The notes under the pieces were generated by a model that ran no database searches, was not told the DNA's origin, and worked only from the letters and a program-made list of their open reading frames with translations. Both the position numbers and the translations under genes were made by a program. This document shows, piece after piece, positions 34,710-43,769 of a stretch of 64,000 nucleotides of DNA. The DNA is from Roseiarcus sp963765375 (lineage in GTDB: Bacteria; Pseudomonadota; Alphaproteobacteria; Rhizobiales; Beijerinckiaceae): assembly GCA_963765375.1 (NCBI GenBank), contig CAVXVZ010000005.1, forward strand, positions 682,001 to 746,000, read 5' to 3'. Numbering within the stretch: position 1 is the first letter of the stretch; every line of letters starts with the position of its first letter.

Positions 34710-35624
34710 ATGGACAATTTCCTGCAGCAGTTGATTAACGGACTCACGCTGGGGTCGATCTACGGATTAATCGCCATCGGCTACACGATGGTTTTCGGCA
34801 TCATCGGCATGGTCAATTTCGCCCACGGCGACGTGTTCATGCTGTCAGCCTTCATCGCCCTGATCATATTCATGATTTTGACCCAGATTCTCGGCTTGGG
34901 GTCGTTGCCGCTGGTGTTCGTCGTGGTCCTGGTCGCGGCGATGGCGCTGACCGCATTGTGGAACTGGGCGATCGAACGGCTCGCTTACCGGCCGCTGCGC
35001 GGATCGTTTCGACTGGCGCCGCTCATTTCGGCAATTGGAATGTCGATCTTCCTGTCAAATTTTGTCCAGGTTGTTCAAGGGCCGCGCAACAAGCCGGCGC
35101 CTCAATTGCCCAACCACGTCTTCAATCTTACGGGCGGAGCCTACGACGTCACGCTGTCGGTGCGCCAGATCCTGATTGTGGTGGTGACGGCCATTCTGCT
35201 CGCCGCCTTCTGGTATCTCGTTCAGTACACCTCGCTTGGGCGGGCGCAGCGCGCCTGTGAGCAGGATCGCAAGATGGCGGCGCTGCTCGGGATCGATGTC
35301 GATGCGACGATCTCGATCACCTTCGTCATCGGCGCCGCCCTGGCCGCGGTCGCAGGCGTCATGTTCGTCATTTACTACGGCGTCGTGAATTTCGCCGACG
35401 GCTTCGTGCCCGGGGTGAAGGCCTTCACCGCCGCGGTGCTGGGCGGAATCGGCTCCCTGCCGGGCGCGGTGCTCGGCGGCCTCCTCATCGGCCTCATCGA
35501 GGTGTTCTGGTCGTCCTATTTCACCACCGACTACAAGGACGTAGCGGCGTTCATGATTCTCGCCATCACCTTGATCTTCATGCCGTCCGGAATTCTTGGG
35601 CGGCCTGAAGTGGAGAAGGTTTGA
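34710..35624 (+). CDS. livH: branched-chain amino-acid ABC transporter permease LivH
   Basis: Inner-membrane permease (304 residues, about eight helices). Family signatures are the N-terminal FLQQLINGLTLGSIYGLIAIGYTM-type opening (seen in parts), GMVNFAHGDVFML, GRAQRACEQDRKMAALLGID (the cytoplasmic EAA-like coupling loop) and GGIGSLPGAVLGGL. It pairs with LivM in the membrane. First gene of livHMGF. Urea permease UrtB was considered; the accompanying binding protein and LivG shape favour branched-chain amino acids. Confidence 0.93.
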   Translation: MDNFLQQLINGLTLGSIYGLIAIGYTMVFGIIGMVNFAHGDVFMLSAFIALIIFMILTQILGLGSLPLVFVVVLVAAMALTALWNWAIERLAYRPLRGSFRLAPLISAIGMSIFLSNFVQVVQGPRNKPAPQLPNHVFNLTGGAYDVTLSVRQILIVVVTAILLAAFWYLVQYTSLGRAQRACEQDRKMAALLGIDVDATISITFVIGAALAAVAGVMFVIYYGVVNFADGFVPGVKAFTAAVLGGIGSLPGAVLGGLLIGLIEVFWSSYFTTDYKDVAAFMILAITLIFMPSGILGRPEVEKV

Positions 35625-35626
35625 CC

Positions 35627-37078
35627 ATGAGCGCGCCCTCGCAGACCTCCGAGCTAGCCGAAAGCTCAGCCAGCGCCGGTCAGCTCGTTCCAGCCCTTCG
35701 AACTGCGGCCGTAGCGGCGCTGGTCGCCTTCGGCCTCTGCTTCCCAATCATCAGTTACCATGCCGAATCGAATATCGAGAACGAGCTCGTTTTGATCGGC
35801 CGCTGGCCGCTTTCATTTGGAATCTCGGCCATTGTCTTCCTGTTCGTCTTCCTGCGCCAGATGGCCCGCGCGGATTGGCGGATCTGGTTCGACCGCGTCG
35901 GCTCGATCGCCGCCGGCGGCATGGGCGGCGCGCTCGCACAAGCGGCGCGGGAGGGCGAGGGCACCGCGCCGCCGTCGGCCGCCCGCGTGGCGTTCGGACG
36001 TTATTTCGGCCCCTTCGCGCTCGGCCTCGTCATCGCCTTTCCGATCCTGGCGCTTGGCCTCCTCGGTCCGGCCGCCTCGCTAAAGTGGATCAACAACTAC
36101 GGCGTCCAGATCTTGATCTACGTCATGCTGGGCTGGGAACTCAACATCGTGGTCGGCCTCGCCGGCCTGCTCGATCTCGGGTACGTCGCTTTCTACGCGG
36201 TCGGCGCCTATTCCTACGCGCTGCTCTCGACCACTTTCGGCCTGTCGTTCTGGATCTGCCTGCCGCTGGCCGGGATCCTGGCCGCGATGTGGGGAGTCAT
36301 TCTCGGGTTTCCGGTCCTCAGGCTCAGGGGCGACTATCTCGCCATTGTAACGCTGGCGTTCGGCGAAATCATCCGTATGGTCCTCATCAACTGGGTCGAT
36401 TTGACCAACGGCTACGCCGGCATCAGCGGCATTCCTCATGTCTCTTTCTTCGGCATTCCCTTCAACGATGAGGACAACGGTTTCGCTGCGATCTTCCATC
36501 TGCCCTTCACGCCGATCTACCGCACGATCTTCCTCTTCTATCTGATCCTCGCGCTCGCGCTCCTCACCAATTTCGTCACCGTTCGGCTTCGCCGGCTGCC
36601 GATCGGGCGGGCCTGGGAAGCATTGCGGGAGGACGAGATCGCCTGCCGGTCGCTAGGCATCAATACCACCAACACCAAGCTCACGGCGTTCGCGCTGGGG
36701 GCGATGTTTGGCGGCTTCGCCGGTTCGTTCTTCTCCGTGCGTCAGGGCTTCGTGAGTCCCGAGAGCTTCACCTTCATCGAATCGGCGACCATCCTGGCGA
36801 TCGTCGTGCTCGGCGGCATGGGCTCGCAGCTGGGCGTCGCCGTCGCCGCCGCGGTCATGATCGGCGTGCCAGAATTGATGCGCGAACTCGACTGGATGAA
36901 AAAGATCTTCGGCGAGGATTTCGACCCGACGCAATACCGCATGCTGCTCTTCGGCGCTGCGATGGTCGTCATGATGATCTGGAAGCCGCGAGGCCTCGTG
37001 TCGACCCGTTTGCCCTCGGTCTTTCTCAAGGAGCGAAAGGCCGTGTCGGGCGACCTCGTTAAAGAGGGGCATGGCTGA
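35627..37078 (+). CDS. livM: branched-chain amino-acid ABC transporter permease LivM
   Basis: A 483-residue second permease, longer than LivH because of an N-terminal 140-residue extension with two or three extra helices, as in other alphaproteobacterial and enterobacterial LivM. Core motifs: GLAGLLDLGYVAFYAVGAY, LRLRGDYLAIVTLAFGEI and WEALREDEIACRSLGIN (the coupling loop). GGAGAAGG precedes ATG 35627, two bases after the livH stop. The stop shares a base with the livG start. Confidence 0.93.
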   Translation: MSAPSQTSELAESSASAGQLVPALRTAAVAALVAFGLCFPIISYHAESNIENELVLIGRWPLSFGISAIVFLFVFLRQMARADWRIWFDRVGSIAAGGMGGALAQAAREGEGTAPPSAARVAFGRYFGPFALGLVIAFPILALGLLGPAASLKWINNYGVQILIYVMLGWELNIVVGLAGLLDLGYVAFYAVGAYSYALLSTTFGLSFWICLPLAGILAAMWGVILGFPVLRLRGDYLAIVTLAFGEIIRMVLINWVDLTNGYAGISGIPHVSFFGIPFNDEDNGFAAIFHLPFTPIYRTIFLFYLILALALLTNFVTVRLRRLPIGRAWEALREDEIACRSLGINTTNTKLTAFALGAMFGGFAGSFFSVRQGFVSPESFTFIESATILAIVVLGGMGSQLGVAVAAAVMIGVPELMRELDWMKKIFGEDFDPTQYRMLLFGAAMVVMMIWKPRGLVSTRLPSVFLKERKAVSGDLVKEGHG

Positions 37079-37989
37079 TGAACTGGCTGACCGGCCCATT
37101 GCTCGCGGTCGAGAACCTCACGATGCGGTTCGGCGGCCTCGTCGCGGTCAACGCCTTCAGCTTCTCAGTCGGACGGGGAGACATCACCGCGCTCATCGGT
37201 CCGAACGGCGCTGGCAAAACGACCGTCTTCAACTGCGTCACCGGCTTCTACAAGCCGACCGAGGGGCGCTTGGCGCTTGCCCGCGACGGCGTCGCGACGC
37301 CCGAAGACGTTGCGGCCGTAACGCGAACCAGCGGCCGCCACGCGACGACCGCGAATGGCGAGCTGTTCCTGCTCGAACGGATGCCTGACCACGAGATCGC
37401 CCGCAAGGCGCGGGTCGCCCGCACTTTCCAGAACATTCGGCTCTTCCAGGGCATGACGGCGCTCGAGAACCTGCTGGTCGCCCATCACAACGCGCTGATG
37501 CTCGCCAGCGGCTTCACCATCCTCGGCCTGGTCGGGGCGCCGAACTATCGCCGCAAGGAGGCCGAAACGATCGAGCGGGCGAAGTACTGGCTCGAGAAGA
37601 TCGGGTTGACGGACCGGGCCGACGACCCGGCTGGCGAACTGCCCTATGGCGCCCAGCGGCGGCTCGAGATCGCGCGCGCGATGTGCACCGATCCGGTGCT
37701 TCTCTGCCTCGACGAGCCGGCGGCCGGATTGAACCCGCGCGAATCTGCCGAGCTCAATGCGCTGCTGCGGTCGATCCGAGCCGACCACAAGACATCGGTT
37801 CTGCTGATCGAGCACGACATGTCGGTGGTCATGCAGATCTCCGATCACGTGGTGGTGCTCGACTACGGGGTGAAAATCGCCGACGGCACCCCGGCTGAAG
37901 TGCGCGCGGACCCGAAAGTGATCGCCGCCTATCTCGGCGTCGCTGACGAGGACGAAGTCGAACAGATCGAGAAGGAGCTGGAGCAATGA
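37078..37989 (+). CDS. livG: branched-chain amino-acid ABC transporter ATP-binding protein LivG
   Basis: Cytoplasmic ATPase (303 residues). Walker A IGPNGAGKTT, LivG-specific FQNIRLFQGMTALEN, the signature region GELPYGAQRRLEIARA (here YGAQR instead of the canonical SGGQ, usual in LivG), Walker B LLCLDEPAAGLNP and the switch His in LLIEHDMS. An insertion of about 35 residues after the Walker A strand region is typical of rhizobial LivG. ATGA-type overlaps link it to livM and livF. Confidence 0.93.
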   Translation: MNWLTGPLLAVENLTMRFGGLVAVNAFSFSVGRGDITALIGPNGAGKTTVFNCVTGFYKPTEGRLALARDGVATPEDVAAVTRTSGRHATTANGELFLLERMPDHEIARKARVARTFQNIRLFQGMTALENLLVAHHNALMLASGFTILGLVGAPNYRRKEAETIERAKYWLEKIGLTDRADDPAGELPYGAQRRLEIARAMCTDPVLLCLDEPAAGLNPRESAELNALLRSIRADHKTSVLLIEHDMSVVMQISDHVVVLDYGVKIADGTPAEVRADPKVIAAYLGVADEDEVEQIEKELEQ

Positions 37990-38732
37990 GCGCCGGGGCC
38001 GCGGCCGCGCTTGCGTCGCCGCTCCTGCAACTGCGCGGGATCGAGACCTTCTACGGCAAAATCCAGGCGCTGAGGGGCGTCGACATCGACGTGAACAAAG
38101 GCGAGATCGTCACCCTGATCGGGGCCAATGGCGCCGGCAAGTCGACGACCATGATGACGATTTTCGGCGCGCCTCGCGCGCGCCGCGGCCGGATCACCTT
38201 CGACGGCGTCGACATCACCAACTTGGCGACCCACATGATAGCACGCCTCTCGATCGCCCAATCGCCCGAAGGGCGGCGCATCTTTCCGCGCATGACCGTG
38301 TTCGAGAACCTGCAGATGGGCGCCTCGATCAACAATTTCGCCCATTTCGACGAGGACCTTCAGCGCATGTTCGCGCTCTTTCCGCGGCTCAAGGAGCGCG
38401 CGCCGCAGCGCGGGGGGACGCTGTCGGGCGGAGAGCAGCAGATGCTGGCGATTGCGCGGGCGCTGATGAGCCGGCCGCGACTGCTGCTTCTCGACGAGCC
38501 GTCGCTTGGTCTTGCGCCCCTAGTGGTCAAGCAGATTTTCGAAGTGATCGCCGAACTCAACAAGAGCGAGGGCCTCACCGTCTTCCTGGTCGAGCAGAAC
38601 GCCTTTCATGCGCTGAAGCTCGCCCATCGCGGCTATGTCATGGTCAACGGCGCAATCACGATGCAGGGCGGCGGCGCCGAACTGCTCGCCCGGCCGGAAG
38701 TGCGCGCGGCTTATCTCGAGGGGGGTCACTGA
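37986..38732 (+). CDS. livF: branched-chain amino-acid ABC transporter ATP-binding protein LivF
   Basis: Second ATPase (248 residues): Walker A IGANGAGKSTTMM, LivF block SPEGRRIFPRMTVFENL, signature LSGGEQQMLAIARAL, Walker B LLLLDEPSLGLAP and switch FLVEQNAFHALK. It forms the heterodimer with LivG. Starts in an ATGA overlap and shares its stop base with the next small gene. Confidence 0.94.
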   Translation: MSAGAAAALASPLLQLRGIETFYGKIQALRGVDIDVNKGEIVTLIGANGAGKSTTMMTIFGAPRARRGRITFDGVDITNLATHMIARLSIAQSPEGRRIFPRMTVFENLQMGASINNFAHFDEDLQRMFALFPRLKERAPQRGGTLSGGEQQMLAIARALMSRPRLLLLDEPSLGLAPLVVKQIFEVIAELNKSEGLTVFLVEQNAFHALKLAHRGYVMVNGAITMQGGGAELLARPEVRAAYLEGGH

Positions 38733-39088
38733 TGGACGGCATTCTGTGGGCGGACGAACCTTACGGCCTTTTCACCTTCGTCCTGATTACGCTGGCGCTT
38801 GGCGGGCTCGGCGCTTGGGCGACCGGGCGGGCGATGGCGCAGACCTGGCGGCCATTGGCGATGCTTGCGCTTTATATGGTCTTTCTCACCGCCGGCGTGC
38901 GATTCCTCCACTATGCGCTCTACGGTGAGCCATTGCTGTCGCCGACGCTCTTTATAAGCGCCTACGTCTGGGCGATGGCCGTCGGCGCGGTTGGATATCG
39001 GGCGATGCGCGCGACGCAGATGGCGACGCAATATTCCTGGGCCTATGACCGCTCAGGGCTCAACTGGCGGGCGAAGGGCAAGGGCTGA
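38732..39088 (+). CDS. DUF6867-type small membrane protein of the liv operon
   Basis: A 118-residue protein with three hydrophobic helices (about 14-35, 45-65, 75-95) and a C-terminal YSWAYDRSGLNWR tail. This is the small membrane protein regularly found after livF in Rhizobiales (DUF6867 in current naming as I recall it). Its start shares a base with the livF stop, so it is surely co-translated. Role in transport is unknown. Confidence 0.8.
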   Translation: MDGILWADEPYGLFTFVLITLALGGLGAWATGRAMAQTWRPLAMLALYMVFLTAGVRFLHYALYGEPLLSPTLFISAYVWAMAVGAVGYRAMRATQMATQYSWAYDRSGLNWRAKGKG

Positions 39089-39237
39089 ATGACCCGCCGG
39101 AAGCCACACTCGCCTCTGCGTTTTTTAAGGTGACTCTTGATCAAAAAAGAGAAAGTATCCGCGCCCAAGGTGGAATTTCTTTCTGCCGACGGGCGTCAGG
39201 GAGGGCCGGGCGCCCGCAACCACAAGGGAGTAACTGA

Positions 39238-40359
39238 ATGACTAAACATTGGTTGTCAGGCGTCGCGCTTCTCGCGGCCCTGGCGTTTTCGGGCGCGGCC
39301 AGCGCCCAGATCAAGATGGGCGTCGCCGGCCCGATCACCGGTCCGAACGCGGCCTTCGGGGCCCAGCTCGTGAACGGCACGCAACAGGCGGTGGACGACA
39401 TCAACAAGGCCGGCGGCATCCTCGGTCAGCAGATCACCCTCGAGCAGGGCGACGACGTCTCGGATCCGAAGCAAGGCGTTTCGGTCGCCAACAAGTTCGT
39501 GGGCGACGGCGTCAAGTTCGTGGTCGGCCACTTCAATTCCGGCGTCACGATCCCAGCCTCCGACGTCTATGCGGAAAACGGAATCCTGATGATTACCCCG
39601 TCGGCGACCAATCCCAAGGTCACCGACCGCGGGCTGTGGAACGTCTTCCGCACCTGCGGCCGCGATGATCAGCAGGGCATGCTTTGGGCCGAATATGCCC
39701 GCGACCACCTCAAGGGCAAGAAGATCGCCGTCGTCCACGACAAGACAACCTACGGCAAGGGTCTGGCGGACGCCGCCCTCGATAACATGCACAAGTTCGG
39801 CATCAAGGAAGTCCTGTACGAAGGCGTCAACACCGGCGAAAAGGACTATTCGGCGATCGTTTCGAAGATCAAGGAATCCGGCGCCGACATTCTGATGTGG
39901 GGCGGGCTGCACACCGAGGGCGGCCTCATCATCCGCCAGATGCGCGACCAGGGCATGAAGACCGTAATGGTCTCCGGCGACGGCATCACCGACAATGAGT
40001 TCTCGCAGATCGGCGGCCCCGGCGTCGAGGGCACGCTGATGTCGTTCGGTCCAGATCCGCGGAACAATCCTGCCGCGAAGGACGTCGTGGCCGAATTCAA
40101 GGCCAAGAACTTCGATCCGGAAGCCTACACGCTCTACTCCTACGCCGCAGTCCAGATCATGAAGCAGGCGGCGGAAAAGGCGAAGTCGCTTGATCCGAAG
40201 AAGATGGCGGAAGTTATGCACTCCGGCATGACCTTCAACACCGTGATCGGCCCGATCGCCTATGACAAGAAGGGCGACCGCACGACCGTCGACTACGTCT
40301 GGTACACCTGGGAGAAGGGTCCGGACGGCAAGATCACCTACGTCCAGAACAAGTCCTGA
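39238..40359 (+). CDS. livK: branched-chain amino-acid ABC transporter substrate-binding protein
   Basis: Periplasmic binding protein (373 residues). A Sec signal peptide with SGVALLAALAFSGAASAQ cleaved after AQ-type AxA is followed by MGVAGPITGPNAAFGAQL, the Peripla_BP_6 opening, and later VVHDKTTYGKGLAD and YEGVNTGEKDYSAIVSKIK. It binds Leu/Ile/Val-type ligands and feeds LivHMGF. AAGGGAG lies before ATG 39238. A strong terminator follows, so the liv transcript ends here. Confidence 0.93.
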   Translation: MTKHWLSGVALLAALAFSGAASAQIKMGVAGPITGPNAAFGAQLVNGTQQAVDDINKAGGILGQQITLEQGDDVSDPKQGVSVANKFVGDGVKFVVGHFNSGVTIPASDVYAENGILMITPSATNPKVTDRGLWNVFRTCGRDDQQGMLWAEYARDHLKGKKIAVVHDKTTYGKGLADAALDNMHKFGIKEVLYEGVNTGEKDYSAIVSKIKESGADILMWGGLHTEGGLIIRQMRDQGMKTVMVSGDGITDNEFSQIGGPGVEGTLMSFGPDPRNNPAAKDVVAEFKAKNFDPEAYTLYSYAAVQIMKQAAEKAKSLDPKKMAEVMHSGMTFNTVIGPIAYDKKGDRTTVDYVWYTWEKGPDGKITYVQNKS

Positions 40360-40412
40360 CGCGGTAGGCTGCGGGCCGGACCCGTCCCGCAGCCTGTTTC
40401 TCGCGAACCGAT

Positions 40413-40441
40413 GAAAGCCCCCCGGCCGCGGCGGGCTTTTT
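40413..40441 (+). terminator. Rho-independent terminator after livK
   Basis: AAAGCCCcCCGGCC...GGcGGGCTTTTT forms a GC-rich hairpin with a run of T at 40437-40441. It sits 54 bases after the livK stop and before the convergent ccdA stop. Confidence 0.8.
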
Positions 40442-40447
40442 ATCGCC

Positions 40448-41176
40448 TCATCCGATCTGCCCGAATTGCGGGAAAGTCTCGATGAGCCAGAAGGAGAGGT
40501 TCTGGAATCCGCCGGTCAGGAACAAGACGCCGGTCGCGACCAACAGGGCGCCGACGGCTTTCTCGATCCGGCCAAACTGGCTGCGCAGACGGCGCGAAGC
40601 CCGCGTGAAGGGGCCGATCGCGGCGGCGGCGAGGATGAACGGCAGGCCGAGCCCCAGGCTGTAGACGGCTAGCAGCGCGGCGCCGCTGGCGACGGTCTCC
40701 CTGCTGCCGGCGACGGCGAGTATGGTCGCCAGAATCGGGCCGATGCAGGGCGTCCAGCCGAGAGCGAAGGCGAAGCCCATCGGATAGGCGCTCCAAACGC
40801 CCGCCGGCTTCTCGATCTCGAGCCGCTTCTCGCGCAACATCGCGCCAATCCTGAACACGCCGAGAAAATGCAGGCCCATCAAGATCACGCCGATCCCGGC
40901 CACGATTGACAGCGCATGGCTCCATTGCCTGAGCAGTTCTCCCAGCGCGGAGGCCGTGGCGCCCAGGCCAACGAACACGGTCGAGAAGCCGGCCACGAAG
41001 AGGAGCGCGGTAACCAGGATGTCGCGTTTGGCTTTTGTCTCGCTCTCGTCCGCCAGCGCCTCGACGCTCGCGCCCGCGAGATAGCAAAGATAAGGCGCGG
41101 CAAGCGGCAGCACGCAGGGCGAAACGAAGGAGATAAGACCCGCGCCGAACGCGGCCGGGAAGGAGACGTCAGCCAT
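40448..41176 (-). CDS. ccdA: cytochrome c biogenesis protein CcdA
   Basis: A 242-residue, six-helix membrane protein. The two redox cysteines are present in FVSPCVLPLAAPY (helix 1) and GWTPCIGPILA (helix 4). CcdA carries reducing electrons from cytoplasmic thioredoxin to periplasmic thiol proteins for cytochrome c maturation. ATG 41176 (MADVSF) is the start; the longer frame upstream is not membrane-like. It is convergent with livK and co-directional with the PEP-CTERM gene. Confidence 0.92.
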   Translation of the reverse strand: MADVSFPAAFGAGLISFVSPCVLPLAAPYLCYLAGASVEALADESETKAKRDILVTALLFVAGFSTVFVGLGATASALGELLRQWSHALSIVAGIGVILMGLHFLGVFRIGAMLREKRLEIEKPAGVWSAYPMGFAFALGWTPCIGPILATILAVAGSRETVASGAALLAVYSLGLGLPFILAAAAIGPFTRASRRLRSQFGRIEKAVGALLVATGVLFLTGGFQNLSFWLIETFPQFGQIG

Positions 41177-41330
41177 GGCCCCACAGATGGCCGTTCCGCG
41201 GCAGGGCGTCAAATGTCTCGGAGAGACCGCCGCCCCGGCGATCGGCGACGACCCGATAAGGCGCCTTCCGGCGCTTGTGCGACAAGACGGCTCGAAGACC
41301 GGCCGGCCCGGGACACGCCCGGAGGAATAC

Positions 41331-42101
41331 TCACCCGGCCGCGGCCCGGCGCTTGGCCGCGCGACGGCGCGCAACGACGCCAAGTCCGGCGAAGCCGGCC
41401 AACAACATCACCCAGGTCGAGGGCTCCGGCACGGCGGCCGCCGAGACCTGGCCGGCGAGCGCAAATACGGCCTTGTTCTTGATCGCAGTATTGATGTCGC
41501 CGACCGCAGCTGCGTTCAGCGTCAACATGAGCTCCGTCATAGAACTGCCGGTGTTTTGAGCGACCTGGAAGGAGCCGTAGAAGTCGGTGCCCACCCCCTT
41601 GACCAAGTTCGCGTAGAGAGCCGCATTCTGATCGCCCGGCGTCTCTAACTGAGAAACCCACTGTGTCGCGCCGAACAAAGTGTAGGTCAGATTATTGGTG
41701 ACCGTGCCTGACTCGACGACCAATGTCGCCGAGGTGATCGAGGTGACCGTCGCGGGGAGGCTGGCCAGGTTGAAGCCGAAATAATCGACCAGAAGCATGC
41801 CGCCGTAAGAGCCAGCCGCATAGCTTGTATTTTTCCCATTTGGACCGCCGACGGAGGGTACGACCGAGCTGTCGGTGTTGCTGATAAATCCCTGAAAGAC
41901 GCCCAGCGCGCTGCTCGTGGACACGGTGGCGACCAAGGTTCCGGAGCTGTTGAACAGTTCCAAGGTTGGGTCCAGGTTCAGCGTATTGCCGAACGCGAGC
42001 GCCTCCACTGCGTGCGCGGGCTCGCTGATCGCCGCTTCGCACAGCACGCTCACGCCGATAGCGCCAGCGAGAGCAGCGAACCGCGCGATCAAAGTCGCCA
42101 T
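41331..42101 (-). CDS. PEP-CTERM sorting-domain protein
   Basis: A 256-residue secreted protein with an N-terminal signal peptide (LAGAIGVSVLCEAAISEPAHA) split around residue 31, a beta-rich Thr/Ser/Asn/Gly body, and the C-terminal sorting signal VPEPSTW, a hydrophobic helix MLLAGFAGLGVVA and a RRRAAKRR tail. Such proteins are sorted by exosortase EpsH/XrtA to the envelope or extracellular matrix. No exosortase gene is in the window. Confidence 0.88.
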   Translation of the reverse strand: MATLIARFAALAGAIGVSVLCEAAISEPAHAVEALAFGNTLNLDPTLELFNSSGTLVATVSTSSALGVFQGFISNTDSSVVPSVGGPNGKNTSYAAGSYGGMLLVDYFGFNLASLPATVTSITSATLVVESGTVTNNLTYTLFGATQWVSQLETPGDQNAALYANLVKGVGTDFYGSFQVAQNTGSSMTELMLTLNAAAVGDINTAIKNKAVFALAGQVSAAAVPEPSTWVMLLAGFAGLGVVARRRAAKRRAAAG

Positions 42102-42211
42102 AAAATCAACCCAGCCGTGGCATGCGTCATCGCCAGTGATGACCTTACGTAAGCACTACCCCCCCCTGGCCGACAGAATCAACCCAACGGTTGTATTGCG
42201 TCACGACCTTT

Positions 42212-42227
42212 GGGAATCACTATTCCC
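42212..42227. promoter_or_regulatory. inverted repeat upstream of cydAB
   Basis: GGGAAT-CACT-ATTCCC, a perfect 6-bp arm palindrome, lies about 140 bases before the cydA start and just ahead of an AGGAGG. It could be an operator of the oxidase operon; no regulator is assigned. Confidence 0.35.
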
Positions 42228-42365
42228 CTTAGGAGGTTCGGTCAAGTGGCGCCCGGGACGTCCCCGAGCAGCGTCATGGACATCGTGACCGTCCGTGATA
42301 CCGTGACGCCGCCTCCGAAGTCGGCCCAGACGATCACTGCGGTCGGAGAGCGAGGGCGGCGCGAA

Positions 42366-43769
42366 ATGAACCTGAATCCGGTTGTGCTTTCCCGGCTGCA
42401 ATTCGCCTGGGTCATCGCCTTTCACTTCCTCCTGCCCGCTTTCACCGTCGGCCTCGCATCGTTCATTGCGGTCCTGGAGGGCCTTCACCTCGCCACCGGA
42501 CGCGAAATCTACTTTCGCATCTCGACGTTTTGGATCAAGATATTCGCGGTGTCGTTCGGCATGGGCGTCGTCTCCGGAATCGTCATGCCGTTCCAGATCG
42601 GCACGAACTGGAGCCGGTTCTCGGACGCGGTCGCCGACGTCGTCTCGCCGCTGCTCGCCTACGAGGGACTGACCGCCTTTTTCCTCGAGGCTGCCTTCCT
42701 CGGCGTGCTTCTGTTCGGACGCAACCTGGTGCCGTGATGGGCGCATTTCGTCGCGGCGCTGATGGTCGCCCTCGGGACGCTGTTTTCGACCTTCTGGATT
42801 CTCGCCACCAACAGCTGGATGCAGACGCCGGCCGGTTACCAAATCGTCAACGGCCGTTTCCTGCCCAAGGACTGGCTGCAAGTCATCTTCAGTCCGTCCT
42901 TCCCCTACCGGCTCGCCCACACCGTGGACGCGGTCTACATCACCACCGGCTTCGTCGTCGTCGGCGTCGCCGCCTCTTATCTCAGAAACGGGCGGTTCGT
43001 CGACGAGGCGCGCACGATGCTGTCGATGACGCTGTGGCTGCTCACAGTCCTGGTCCCGCTGCAGTTCTTCCTCGGCGACGCGCACGGCCTCAACACCCTC
43101 GAGCATCAACCGGCGAAGCTCGCGGCGATCGAGGCCATCTGGGACACCCACAGCCGCGTCGCGCTCAATCTGTTCGCCATTCCCGATGAGAAGGCGGAGA
43201 CGAATCGCTATGAGCTCGCCGTGCCGGACCTTGGCAGCCTGATTTTGACCCACGATCCGAATGGCGCCGTGCGCGGCCTCAAGGATTGGCCGGCCGACGA
43301 GCGCCCGTCGCCGGTGATCGTTCCGTTCTTCGGCTTCCGGATCATGGTCGGGCTCGCTCTCGTCATGTTGGCTGTGGTCGTCGCGAGCCTATGGCTGCGA
43401 TCGCGGGGCGAGCTTTTCGGGGCGCGCTGGTTCTTGTGGCTTTGCACGCTGGCTTGGCCGCTCGGCTTCGTCGCCGTGCTGGCCGGCTGGGCGACGACCG
43501 AAGTCGGCCGGCAGCCATGGACGGTCTACGGTCTCCTGCGCACGGCTGATTCCGTGTCGCCGTCGCTGACCGGTTTTGACGTCGCGGTCTCGTTCGCCGG
43601 CTACTGTATTGTGTACCTCGTCATGTTCTCGGCCGGCTTCGCCTTGATGATCAGACTGATTCGGCTCGGTCCTGCCGAGGCGGCGATCGAGCCCGACGCG
43701 ATCGAAAGCGGAAGGCCCCAGCATCCGGTCCAGGCGCTTCCAGCGACCGGAGCGGGGCAGCGGCCATGA
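42366..43769 (+). pseudogene. cydA: cytochrome bd (CIO-type) ubiquinol oxidase subunit I, interrupted by in-frame TGA
   Basis: Subunit I of a cytochrome bd quinol oxidase. LSRLQFAWVIAFHFLLPAF holds the axial His, and VGRQPWTVYGLLRT is the quinol-oxidising GRQPW motif. The Q-loop is short, as in the cyanide-insensitive CioA type. Codon 124 is TGA (42735-42737), between GRNLVP and WAHFVAALMV, with no frame change; homologues carry Arg there, so CGA-to-TGA is a simple explanation. The two halves would otherwise give 467 residues. An in-frame GTG at 42246 with a good AGGAGG could add 40 residues. cydB downstream is intact, so a sequencing error or a fresh mutation is possible. Confidence 0.85.

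Noticed and set aside
34710..40359. The liv operon as a urea transporter (urtABCDE) serving the urease
   Set aside because: Gene order livHMGF-DUF6867-livK, a LivK-type binding protein, and distance from the urease genes fit branched-chain amino acids; urtA is normally first.
42735..42737. Selenocysteine at the cydA TGA
   Set aside because: Homologues have Arg, not Cys, at this position, and no SECIS-like hairpin is seen right after it.
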